Shown here one piece after another: positions 6,926-13,371 of a DNA stretch of 13,371 bases; the first letter of the stretch is position 1, and every line of letters begins with the position of its first letter. Position numbers and translations under genes: made by a program. The stretch covers positions 1 to 13,371 of the forward strand of contig JACQOY010000104.1 in the NCBI GenBank assembly GCA_016207765.1. Direction: 5' to 3'. The notes under the pieces were generated by a model that did no database searches, was not told the origin of the DNA, and saw nothing but the letters and a program-made list of their open reading frames with translations. Origin of the DNA: Deltaproteobacteria bacterium. Lineage in GTDB: Bacteria; UBA10199; SBBF01.

Positions 6926-7395
6926 TCCAATTTTGCCCCGGGATCTATTTTTTTCTGGATTTTCATCACTGCATCCAGAATTTGCTCCGGACGCGGCGGA
7001 CAACCGGGCACATAGACATCGACCGGTATCACCTCGTCAATTCCCTGGACAACGCTGTAATTGTCGTAAAATCCGCCGGACGAGGCGCAGGCCCCCACCG
7101 CCACCACCCATTTCGGTTCGCACATCTGTTCGTAGATTTTTTTCAAAATCGGGGCCTGCTTGTAATTGATGGTCCCCATGACGAGGAGCAGGTCCGACTG
7201 GCGGGGCGAAAAGCGGACCACTTCGGCGCCGAACCGCGAAATGTCGAACTGGGCCGAAACGACCCCCATGAATTCAATGGCGCAACAGGCGGTTCCGAAC
7301 GGCATCGGCCAGAGGGCATACTTGCGCCCCCAGTTGACCACGTCCTTGATACGCGTGGTCAACACCGTATCGCCGAAGAATTTACGAAGGTCCAT
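6922..7395 (-). CDS. nuoB: NADH-quinone oxidoreductase subunit B
   Basis: Carries the terminal [4Fe-4S] cluster N2, the direct donor to quinone. The 157-residue product has the four N2 ligands: the adjacent pair C37-C38 ([11 protein letters not shown]), C103 ([11 protein letters not shown]) and C132 ([10 protein letters not shown]). Length is typical. No Shine-Dalgarno sequence precedes the ATG at 7395; the spacer from nuoA is only 32 bp and is almost entirely a GC-rich palindrome, so expression may depend on coupling to nuoA or on that structure (inference). Its stop overlaps the nuoC start. Confidence 0.97.
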   Translation of the reverse strand: MDLRKFFGDTVLTTRIKDVVNWGRKYALWPMPFGTACCAIEFMGVVSAQFDISRFGAEVVRFSPRQSDLLLVMGTINYKQAPILKKIYEQMCEPKWVVAVGACASSGGFYDNYSVVQGIDEVIPVDVYVPGCPPRPEQILDAVMKIQKKIDPGAKLE

Positions 7396-7404
7396 GATTC
7401 ACTG

Positions 7405-7430
7405 TAGGGGCGCACAGCCGTGCGCCCTTA
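7405..7430. repeat. REP-like GC palindrome at the nuoA-nuoB junction
   Basis: GGGCGCAC (7408-7415), a 4-base loop AGCC and GTGCGCCC (7420-7427) form a perfect 8-bp stem. The flanking TA (7405-7406) and TA (7429-7430) can add two more pairs across one mismatch. The right end includes the nuoA stop codon (7428-7430). Its form, a TAGGGGCGCAC arm with its complement, resembles small dispersed palindromes of many bacterial genomes. It is not followed by a T-run on the coding strand, so it is not a typical intrinsic terminator. Confidence 0.85.
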
Positions 7431-7799
7431 CCTCCAATCCAACGCCCCTTTGCGCCAGACATACAAGAGGCCGATCGCCAAAATCACCATAAAGATACCC
7501 ATTTCAATGAGCATAAACAACCCCATCCCCTCCGCAATAAAACCCTTGTAGGTCACCGCCCAGGGGATAAGAAAGACCACCTCGATGTCGAAGAGGATAA
7601 AAAGCATGGCGATGAGAAAAAACTTAACCGAAAACCGCTCGCGGGCGTCCCCCACCGGTTCCAGGCCGCATTCATAGACTGAAAGTTTGGAGGGGTTTGG
7701 TTTTTTGGGCCCCAAAATCGCCGATAATCCCAAAAAGGCGCCGGTAAAAAGTGCGGCCATGACAAAGACCAACAAGATGGGTAAAAAAGGATGTTCCAT
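7428..7799 (-). CDS. nuoA: NADH-quinone oxidoreductase subunit A
   Basis: Small membrane subunit (ND3 family) at the joint between the arms. The 123-residue product has three transmembrane segments, near residues 5-28, 61-83 and 92-115. The long loop after the first helix holds the conserved SVYECGLEPVGDARERFSVK (about 40-59), whose cysteine is the ND3-loop residue near the quinone site. FDIEVVFL in helix 2 carries the conserved acidic residue. The ATG at 7799 has AAAGGGG only one base upstream, an unusually short Shine-Dalgarno spacing. First gene of the nuo cluster, 85 bp downstream of smc on the same strand, with a promoter-like sequence in that gap. Confidence 0.96.
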   Translation of the reverse strand: MEHPFLPILLVFVMAALFTGAFLGLSAILGPKKPNPSKLSVYECGLEPVGDARERFSVKFFLIAMLFILFDIEVVFLIPWAVTYKGFIAEGMGLFMLIEMGIFMVILAIGLLYVWRKGALDWR

Positions 7800-7828
7800 A
7801 CCCCTTTATCGTCAAGAAAAGTCAGGGC

Positions 7829-7857
7829 TTTGTAGGTAATTTGACGGGGGATGTCAA
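7829..7857 (-). promoter_or_regulatory. Candidate sigma-70-type promoter for nuoA onward
   Basis: On the minus strand a perfect TTGACA (7857 to 7852) is followed by a 17-base spacer and TACAAA (7834 to 7829), which matches TATAAT at four of six positions. A start near 7822 would leave a leader of about 20 bases before nuoA. It lies between smc and nuoA, as expected if nuo is transcribed on its own. Found by motif reading only. Confidence 0.55.
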
Positions 7858-7864
7858 TTACTTA

Positions 7865-7886
7865 AGATCATACCGAGACATGATCT
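7865..7886 (-). other. Short inverted repeat at the end of smc
   Basis: AGATCAT (7865-7871) and ATGATCT (7880-7886) form a 7-bp stem with an 8-base loop, overlapping the smc stop codon. It is AT-rich and lacks a following T-run, so it would be a poor intrinsic terminator; smc transcripts may read through into nuo. Confidence 0.4.
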
Positions 7887-10800
7887 AGCTCAGCTCCACC
7901 GAAACCAGTTGCGAGGCCCCCGGTTCCTGCATGGTAACGCCGTAGAGAACATCGGTCATCTGCATGGTCTTCTTGTTGTGGGTGATGACGATGAACTGCG
8001 TTTTGGAGGTCATGTCGCGGATCAGGTCGTTGTAGCGCCCCACGTTCACGTCATCGAGCGGGGCATCGACTTCATCAAGGATGCAGAAAGGAGAGGGCTT
8101 GATCTGGAAGATCGAAAAGATAAGGCTCACCGCGGTAAGCGCCTTTTCGCCGCCGGAGAGAAGGCTTACCGACTGAAGTTTCTTGCCGGGGGGCTGGGCG
8201 ATGATTTCAACGCCGGTTTCCAGAAGATTGTTTTCGTCGGTGAGTACCAGCTTCGCCTTTCCGCCGGCAAACAGTTTGGGGAAAAGTTTTTCAAACCGCT
8301 CGCTCACCTTGGTGAATGTTTCCAGGAAGCGTTCGCGGGTGGTTCGGTTGACCTTTTGAATGAGCCTTTCCAGCGAATCGAGCGAGGACTCCAGGTCGTG
8401 CTTCTGGCCGGTCAGGAATTCGAGCCGCGTTTTGATCTCTTCGTACTCCTCCAACGCCGCCGAGTTGACCTCCCCCATCCGCCCCAACTGGCCTTTCAGT
8501 TCGGTGACCTTTTCTTCCGCCTGCGCCACATCCAGATTCTCGTCCAGATAGCGGGAATAAATCTCCGCCAAATCCTGCTGATGGCGCTCGAGGCACTGCT
8601 CGGCAAGCCCCCGCAAGCGGCCCCTCGCCTCGGTGAGTTCCACGGCAATCTCGCCGAGCCGGCGCGACAAATTCTCATGGGCCTGACGCATTTCCTTGAG
8701 CGCCGCCTCCCGTTCGCGGATGCCCGAAGATGCCGAATCAAAGGCCTCGCGCTGACGGGCATGGTTTTCGTTCACCTCATCGCGCTTTTTCAATTTCTTT
8801 TCGATGACGCGCGTCAGATGGTACTGGGCCAAGGCGAGATTTTCACGCTTCTGTTCCACTTCCCGGATTTCGATCTCCTTTTTGAGACGCTCTTTCCGCA
8901 CCCTCAAGATTTCATTCTGAAGGCGGTCGAGTTCCAATTGCAGGTGCGTCTGCCGCTCCAGCGCCTGCGCCAGTTCGATCTTGAAACGGGTGAGGGCGGC
9001 TGAATCCTCGTCGGTCGTCTTTTGCCACGCTTCCATCGCCTGCCGGTCCGCATTCAGCGCCTCCCGGGAGAGGCGGACCTGTTCGATCAAACCCTTCTCT
9101 TCCGCGGCAAGATTCGCCAGCTCGCCGCTCAAGCCTTCAAGCGCCCCTTTTTCGGCGGCAATCCGCTCCTCCTCCGCCTTGATGCGGTCCTGAAGCGAAT
9201 CGATTTCCTTTTTGAAATGGGCGACATCCTTCTCCTGGTTGGCGATTTTGATCTCCTCCTCGAAGGACGAATGAGTCACCTCCTTCAAACGAGACTCCAG
9301 GCCTTCCACCCGTGAGGCCGCCTCGCCGCGAATCCGCTCCCTTTCACTTAAAGAGGCCTGAAGGGAATCGATCATCTGCGTCAATTCCTTCATCTCGCGC
9401 TTCTTTTCCAAAAGCGCCTTCGAGGTGTTGGCCAGCGTTCCTCCGGAAATCACCCCCGTGGGGGCAACCACTTCCCCGTCGAGAGTGACAAGGGTTTTGC
9501 GGTGGCCGTTGGCCGCCCAGATATCGAGCGCCCTCTTCAGATTGGAAACCACGTAAACATCGGCGAAAAGAAAATCCTTCAAGCCCGCATATTCCTCGTT
9601 GAGCCGGACAAAACGGCTTAACGGGCCCAAAACCCCCTCTTGTTCGGGAAGGGGATCCGACGACTCACCATAGTTTCTGAGATTGACCGGCACAAAGGTT
9701 CCACGTCCGCTCTGGGCCGTCCGCAAATACTCGGCCGCCTCAACCCCCTCGTTTTGCGTCTTTACCACCACATACTGGAGTTTTTCTCCCAGCACCGCCG
9801 ACACCGCCCCCTCGTACCGCGGTTCGGTTTCCACAAAGTCGGCCACTGTTCCAAAGATTCCCTCGGCACCCGCCTCGCGTTTCTTCATCAAAACGGCGCG
9901 TGTCCCTTCCTGATACCCCTCGAAATTCTTTTGAAGTTCTTCAAGAGCGGCCAAACGCGATTTGCGAAGGGTCAGTTCATCTTTCAAGCGCGCGATCTCC
10001 CCCTCCTCGTTCTTCAAGTTTTCGCGATGGGCTTTCAGCTCTTCCATCAGCCGGTCGGTCCGGCTGGTAAGGTCGAGCTTCATCTGCTTGAGCGTCTCCA
10101 GCTCTCCCGCGGCCTTGCGGTGGATTTTTTGCATTTCGGCCAGTTGACCCTTGAACCTCGCGGTCTCCTCCTGAAGCCGGGAGATATTTTCGGCAGACCC
10201 CTCGCGTTTTTGAGTCTGGCTTTTGGAGAGCGTCTCAATCTGGGCCAGACGGTTTTCCAGGACATGAATTTTCTGCCACCCCTCCTCCACGGACGATTTG
10301 CCAAGCCCCAGTTTGCAGGCCGCCTCGTCCATTCTCTTTTGAACTTCGCCGGCCGCCTCGTCCAGACGGTTGACATCGAGATCTTCGATACGCTTCTGTT
10401 CATCTATCTGCTCCAAGCCGGTCTGCACCCCCTCTTCTTCCCTGTGGTATTCGGCAATCATCTGTTCCATCTCCGTTTTGAGAGTCGACAGCCTTTGCTC
10501 CTCCTCTTTCTTGTAGCGCAAATCGGCCTCCCCAAGCTGGATTGAGTTGTTCAATTCAAAAAGATCGTTCTGGGCGCGGTTGATGACTTGTTCGGTGTCA
10601 AGGAGTTCGGTGCGCGCCGTTTCAAGACGGTTTTCAGTCTCCTGGAGATTCAGCCGGTTTTCCTCCTCCTTGAGGCTTAAAGCTTTGAGCTCCGTCTCCA
10701 GCTCTTCCTGTTTGCGATTGAAGCAAAGATAGTGATGGGACGAAAGGGCGAAATCCCACTTCTGGAATTCCTGTTTGACCGTCCGGTATTTTTCGGCCTT

Positions 10801-11454
10801 CTTGGCCTGGCGGTCAAGGGAGCCGGCCTGCCGCTTGAGTTCCTCCACGATATCAGAGAGTCGGAGAAGATTCTGGCGCGTCGATTCGATCTTTCGCAGG
10901 GCCGCCTCTTTGCGCGCCTTGAATTTGGAAACACCCGCCGCTTCTTCGATATAAAAACGGCGTTCTTCGGGGCGGGCCTGAACGATCTGCGAGATGCGCC
11001 CCTGCTCGATGATGGAATAGGCCTTGGTGCCGACTCCGGTTCCCAGAAAAAGATCGGTGACATCTTTTAAACGGACGGGGGCCTTGTTGATGAAGTATTC
11101 GCTTTGGGTCAATGACCCTTCACCGGTGCGGTAGAGCCGACGGCCGATGGAAATTTCGGAATGATTGGCGTACGCCGGGGGGGTTTGATACCCTGAAGTG
11201 GAAAAGGTGAGTTCCACGCCCGCCATTGAAAGAGGGGCGCGGTTTTCCGAACCGGAGAAAATCACATCCTCCATGTTCCGGCCGCGCAGATGTTTGGCGC
11301 TCTGCTCTCCCATTACCCAGCGGATCGCATCGACAATGTTCGACTTTCCGCAACCGTTGGGGCCGACAATGGCGGTGACATCCTTGTCGAAATTAACCCC
11401 TGTTTTATCGACAAACGATTTGAACCCGTTGATTTCGAGGCTTTTGAGTTTCAT
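7885..11454 (-). CDS. smc: Chromosome segregation protein SMC
   Basis: ATPase of the bacterial condensin complex, expected to dimerise through its hinge, work with ScpA and ScpB, and organise the nucleoid. The 1189-residue length matches bacterial SMC. Order of parts: N-terminal half-ATPase with Walker A GPNGCGKS (31-38) and the conserved AYSIIEQGRISQIVQARPEE (145-164); coiled coil about 180-515; hinge about 530-675 ending in GVISGG (667-672); returning coiled coil rich in E, K, R, L and Q; C-terminal half-ATPase with signature LLSGGEKAL (1098-1106), Walker B CILDEVDAPLDD (catalytic E1128) and ITHNK (about 1157-1161). The start ATG at 11454 begins a typical MKLKSLEINGFKSF. The nearest Shine-Dalgarno-like sequence, GGAAGGA, is about 14 bases away and lies by a leader hairpin. 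No scpA or scpB is nearby. Confidence 0.97.
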   Translation of the reverse strand: MKLKSLEINGFKSFVDKTGVNFDKDVTAIVGPNGCGKSNIVDAIRWVMGEQSAKHLRGRNMEDVIFSGSENRAPLSMAGVELTFSTSGYQTPPAYANHSEISIGRRLYRTGEGSLTQSEYFINKAPVRLKDVTDLFLGTGVGTKAYSIIEQGRISQIVQARPEERRFYIEEAAGVSKFKARKEAALRKIESTRQNLLRLSDIVEELKRQAGSLDRQAKKAEKYRTVKQEFQKWDFALSSHHYLCFNRKQEELETELKALSLKEEENRLNLQETENRLETARTELLDTEQVINRAQNDLFELNNSIQLGEADLRYKKEEEQRLSTLKTEMEQMIAEYHREEEGVQTGLEQIDEQKRIEDLDVNRLDEAAGEVQKRMDEAACKLGLGKSSVEEGWQKIHVLENRLAQIETLSKSQTQKREGSAENISRLQEETARFKGQLAEMQKIHRKAAGELETLKQMKLDLTSRTDRLMEELKAHRENLKNEEGEIARLKDELTLRKSRLAALEELQKNFEGYQEGTRAVLMKKREAGAEGIFGTVADFVETEPRYEGAVSAVLGEKLQYVVVKTQNEGVEAAEYLRTAQSGRGTFVPVNLRNYGESSDPLPEQEGVLGPLSRFVRLNEEYAGLKDFLFADVYVVSNLKRALDIWAANGHRKTLVTLDGEVVAPTGVISGGTLANTSKALLEKKREMKELTQMIDSLQASLSERERIRGEAASRVEGLESRLKEVTHSSFEEEIKIANQEKDVAHFKKEIDSLQDRIKAEEERIAAEKGALEGLSGELANLAAEEKGLIEQVRLSREALNADRQAMEAWQKTTDEDSAALTRFKIELAQALERQTHLQLELDRLQNEILRVRKERLKKEIEIREVEQKRENLALAQYHLTRVIEKKLKKRDEVNENHARQREAFDSASSGIREREAALKEMRQAHENLSRRLGEIAVELTEARGRLRGLAEQCLERHQQDLAEIYSRYLDENLDVAQAEEKVTELKGQLGRMGEVNSAALEEYEEIKTRLEFLTGQKHDLESSLDSLERLIQKVNRTTRERFLETFTKVSERFEKLFPKLFAGGKAKLVLTDENNLLETGVEIIAQPPGKKLQSVSLLSGGEKALTAVSLIFSIFQIKPSPFCILDEVDAPLDDVNVGRYNDLIRDMTSKTQFIVITHNKKTMQMTDVLYGVTMQEPGASQLVSVELS

Positions 11455-11460
11455 TCTTAA

Positions 11461-11524
11461 AAAGAGAGTCCTTCCCCCTCTCCGGGCGGCTTACGAAAAT
11501 TGCGAAGACAAAGGAACTCTCTTT
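11461..11524 (-). promoter_or_regulatory. Inverted repeat in the presumed smc leader
   Basis: AAAGAGAGT (11461-11469) and ACTCTCTTT (11516-11524) are perfect 9-bp inverted arms, 46 bases apart. On the minus strand the distal arm is followed by two more T (a run of five) and then the smc ATG. A GGAAGGA Shine-Dalgarno-like sequence sits beside it. If transcribed, this could be a leader hairpin that affects smc translation or early termination. No riboswitch class is recognised. Confidence 0.4.
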
Positions 11525-11653
11525 GTTTGCGAACTGTTACCACAAATTTATCCGGATGGAACAAAAAGTTAAAACGAGCGTAACATACACCTAAAGCCCC
11601 TGCCAAGAGGAAATCCGCGACTATTAACAACTATTTGTAATTATTGATTAAAG

Positions 11654-11676
11654 CCTCGAAGAGGCCCCTTTGGGGT
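11654..11676. other. Two tandem mini-hairpins next to the DnaA box
   Basis: GCCTC-GAA-GAGGC (11654-11666) is followed, sharing one base, by CCCC-TTT-GGGG (11666-11676). Both are perfect GC-rich stems with 3-base loops in an otherwise AT-rich stretch, directly before TTATCCACA. Not followed by a T-run on either strand. Confidence 0.55.
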
Positions 11677-11696
11677 TATCCACAACTGGGGATAAA
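11677..11696. promoter_or_regulatory. DnaA box and facing near-box
   Basis: TTATCCACA (11677-11685) is a perfect match to the bacterial DnaA box consensus TTATNCACA. Two bases later TGGGGATAA (11688-11696) is the complement of TTATCCCCA, one mismatch from the same box in the opposite orientation. The pair forms a dyad with TTATCC and GGATAA arms. Such facing boxes occur at replication origins and at DnaA-controlled promoters. The sequence alone does not tell which, and no dnaA, dnaN, rpmH or gidA gene is in the window. Confidence 0.55.
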
Positions 11697-11725
11697 ACTG
11701 TGAATATCGATGTAGTGTAACGTAT

Positions 11726-11754
11726 TGCCAAAAAATCAATTTTCGGGTATAGGT
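11726..11754 (+). promoter_or_regulatory. Candidate promoter for the lipoprotein gene
   Basis: TTGCCA (11726-11731), five of six matches to TTGACA, lies 17 bases before TATAGG (11749-11754), four of six matches to TATAAT. A start near 11761 would leave a leader of about 55 bases. It is 30 bases downstream of the DnaA-box pair. Motif reading only. Confidence 0.45.
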
Positions 11755-11814
11755 TATAGATAATAAAATAGATTAAACTGGTTGGTCCTGTTACTCCGTT
11801 AGTAAGTCAATCCG

Positions 11815-12648
11815 ATGAAATTTTTTTCTCTCACCCTTCTTTTTTTCTTCACCCTTGTTTCCTGTGCCTCTGTTTCGTCCGGCGCAAGAACCGGCTCCTC
11901 TTCGAAGAACGCATCGGTTCCGAAATCGAATAAAGTCCGTTCCGAGGCGGGACTCAATATTCCGGCATGGGGGGTGGCGATTGACGCCGTTTATGACAAA
12001 CGGCTGGACAACCTGATTCCCGGCTACAAAATGATGAACGTGGTGCTTACCAACCGGAGTCCAAGCACCATCTACCTCGATCCGCGGCGGGACAAACGGA
12101 TCATCCGCGACAGCGTGGGGAAAAGCCATTCGGCGATCAACCATCTGCGATTCACTGATGAAAAAATCTGGCTCGCCCTTCCTGTGGGTTTGAAAGACCA
12201 GTTGGAATACCCGCACGCGGTCCGCACCGGAAATTCGACAAAAATAGACCTTTTCTTTCCGGCCGGAACCGAACTGGCCGGATTCCGCGAGATCAGCTGG
12301 AGGTCGGACCATTTCAAGCAGGTGTTTGATGTTTATACCGCCATGGAGAAAAACCTCGACTGGGATCCGAAATCGGAAAAGACTCCCACAGAAACGCCGG
12401 CGGTCCGGCAATCGATTGAAAAGTACGACAATCCCCCTCCCGGGCAGGAAACCGGCGCTCTCGATTTATCAAGCGCCGCAGGCGAAGAGGCCGACCGGGA
12501 AAACCGGCCTGGCTATGAGGCCCCGTTTGGCGATTTGCCGGCCGACCCGGTCCCCACAGCGCAAACCACCCGCACCAAACGGATTGAGGAATCCCCTCCC
12601 CCCTTCGACCCGCGGCTGGATGATGTAACGACCATTCCGATGGATTAA
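11815..12648 (+). CDS. Predicted lipoprotein of unknown function
   Basis: I do not recognise the family. The 277-residue product begins with a short lipoprotein signal (K2, hydrophobic 3-15) ending in the lipobox LVSC with lipidated cysteine C17, so it should be anchored to a membrane facing the periplasm or exterior. A low-complexity Ser/Lys linker (about 18-45) follows. Residues about 48-178 look folded, with alternating beta-type hydrophobics such as MMNVVLTNRSPSTIYLDPRR (73-92) and STKIDLFFPAGTELAGFREI (141-160). The pattern recalls beta-sandwich lipoprotein domains, but only as a weak guess. The tail (about 185-277) is rich in Pro, Glu and Asp and probably disordered. The Shine-Dalgarno sequence is weak. 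The gene is divergent from smc and convergent with the next gene. Confidence 0.85.
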   Translation: MKFFSLTLLFFFTLVSCASVSSGARTGSSSKNASVPKSNKVRSEAGLNIPAWGVAIDAVYDKRLDNLIPGYKMMNVVLTNRSPSTIYLDPRRDKRIIRDSVGKSHSAINHLRFTDEKIWLALPVGLKDQLEYPHAVRTGNSTKIDLFFPAGTELAGFREISWRSDHFKQVFDVYTAMEKNLDWDPKSEKTPTETPAVRQSIEKYDNPPPGQETGALDLSSAAGEEADRENRPGYEAPFGDLPADPVPTAQTTRTKRIEESPPPFDPRLDDVTTIPMD

Positions 12649-12656
12649 GGGATCAC

Positions 12657-13371
12657 TCAGATCGCCAAAGCAACCGGTCGAACCCGAGCGGCGGCCATTG
12701 GAACCGGCGCAACGAATCGTCCCGGAGCGAAAAGGCCACTGGTATATCCGGCAATACTCCTGCCGGCGGGACTTCCTTTGATACTGTTTTCTCCCAATGC
12801 AGGATCCACTTCTCCCAATGCGGGATTTTCTTCCGAATCGGGGCCTGATTCGATAAAGACCACATTATCGTCTTCGGCAGTGATCTTGGGGATCTCATCT
12901 TGTTGCACCGGAACATGAACGGTTTGGTCCCCGGGAACCTCCAATGATGAAAGAACAGGATAATCTCTTTTAATGGGAGTGGCGAGTTCGGGTTCAAGAA
13001 TTGAAATCCATCTTAAGAGCAAAATAACCAAATCGGTCCGGTGAACATCCTGCCAGCCTTTGAAATTCGAAAACTCCCGCATATAGTGTTCCCCACCCAC
13101 ATCTTTTAGTTTGGACATCGCCGCAGACTCGCCCTCTTCCCTATAAACCACACTAATCCAGAAGAGATCGAGCAACAATGTCTCAAAATCCTGAGCATCG
13201 TATTCCGGGACCGTCCCCCTAAACCGGGTCCCCTCAATCGGCTCGATAAATGCCTGTTGATAGCGAGCGACATCGATTCCTTTTGACACAAGGCTTTTTC
13301 CAACGGATTGGCGCTGGAGGGAGGCATTCTCCTGGGATTCATGAACTGCGGCCAAAAAAGGAAGAACGGGA
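12657..13371 (-). CDS. Unknown protein, 5' end outside the window
   Basis: The frame is open to the right edge, so the true start is probably beyond it; the only in-window candidate near the edge is a TTG at 13355 without a Shine-Dalgarno sequence. From that codon 232 residues are visible, with no family I recognise. About residues 50-125 look folded and helical (FETLLLDLFWISVVYREEGE, then DLVILLLRWISILEPELATP), amphipathic rather than membrane-spanning. The remainder is Pro/Glu/Asp-rich and holds a direct peptide repeat, NPALGEV-DPALGEN (177-190), encoded by a 21-bp tandem duplication (12789-12830). The end is basic and Ala/Pro-rich. Codons before the TTG read PVLPF, which with FLAAVHES could be the end of a signal peptide, but this is a guess. 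Only 8 bp separate its stop from that of the lipoprotein gene. Confidence 0.75.
   Translation of the reverse strand, partial: PVLPFLAAVHESQENASLQRQSVGKSLVSKGIDVARYQQAFIEPIEGTRFRGTVPEYDAQDFETLLLDLFWISVVYREEGESAAMSKLKDVGGEHYMREFSNFKGWQDVHRTDLVILLLRWISILEPELATPIKRDYPVLSSLEVPGDQTVHVPVQQDEIPKITAEDDNVVFIESGPDSEENPALGEVDPALGENSIKGSPAGRSIAGYTSGLFAPGRFVAPVPMAAARVRPVALAI
12789..12830. repeat. 21-bp in-frame tandem duplication
   Basis: TTCTCCCAATGCAGGAT starts at 12789 and TTCTCCCAATGCGGGAT at 12810, a 21-bp (seven-codon) period with one mismatch over the first 17 bases. It encodes the NPALGE/DPALGE repeat of the unknown minus-strand protein and looks like a recent local duplication. Confidence 0.8.

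Larger units (their letters stand above)
11455..11814. other. Divergent AT-rich intergenic region
   Basis: A 360-bp gap separates smc (minus) from the lipoprotein gene (plus). I find no convincing open frame in it. It is markedly richer in A and T than its surroundings from about 11570 to 11800. It holds, in order: a leader inverted repeat next to smc (11461-11524), weak DnaA-like 9-mers (11536-11544 and 11548-11556), two tandem mini-hairpins (11654-11676), a perfect DnaA box facing an imperfect one (11677-11696), a promoter-like pair (11726-11754) and an A/T run with TAG/ATA-like triplets (11755-11776). No clear smc promoter stands out. Confidence 0.7.

Noticed and set aside
6926..7003. N-terminal extension of nuoC
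   Set aside because: The added 26 residues lie wholly inside nuoB and look like out-of-frame sequence; ATG 6925 with its ATGA overlap is the better start.
7865..7886. rho-independent terminator of smc
   Set aside because: 7-bp AT-rich stem without a T-run.
7909..10545. Plus-strand frames of 364 and 301 codons opposite smc
   Set aside because: Complement of coiled-coil coding sequence yields F/L/R-rich frames; not credible genes.

Overview
This 13.4-kb window is ordinary bacterial chromosome. It holds most of a respiratory complex I (NADH:quinone oxidoreductase, nuo) operon, an smc chromosome-condensation gene directly upstream, a 360-bp AT-rich intergenic region, a predicted lipoprotein gene, and the 3' part of an unrecognised gene. 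Gene content, moderate GC and intergenic repeat style suggest a Gram-negative, deltaproteobacteria-like lineage, possibly uncultivated. That placement is an impression from the sequences; no marker gene here proves it.

Layout, right to left because most genes are on the minus strand. 12657-13371 (-): C-terminal part of an unknown protein. 11815-12648 (+): lipoprotein, convergent with the previous gene and only 8 bp from it. 11455-11814: intergenic region with a perfect DnaA box facing an imperfect one, small hairpins, a candidate promoter for the lipoprotein gene and a leader hairpin before smc. 7885-11454 (-): smc. 7829-7857: candidate promoter for the nuo genes. Then nuoA, B, C, D, E, F, G, H and J run to position 44. 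Together these make the NADH-input arm (NuoE, F, G), the connecting arm (NuoB, C, D) and part of the membrane arm (NuoA, H, J). All iron-sulfur ligands expected in NuoB, E, F and G are present, so electron flow from NADH through FMN to cluster N2 looks intact, except for subunit NuoI.

Three things stand out. First, nuoI, usually between nuoH and nuoJ, is absent from that position; a 112-bp spacer full of heptamer repeats sits there instead. Second, every nuo junction that is not a start/stop overlap contains a short repeat: a GC-rich palindrome (A-B), a composite palindrome (C-D), two heptamer arrays (E-F) and a TTTGAAC-type heptamer/16-mer family (H-J, recurring after J). Overlapping junctions have none. 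Third, NuoG is short (about 490 residues) but keeps the extra N7 cluster ligands, and NuoH is long (414 residues) with about 85 extra residues near its C-terminus. I see no mobile element, CRISPR array, tRNA or rRNA, and no convincing new multi-gene system. The repeat-filled operon spacers and the DnaA-box region are the best leads.
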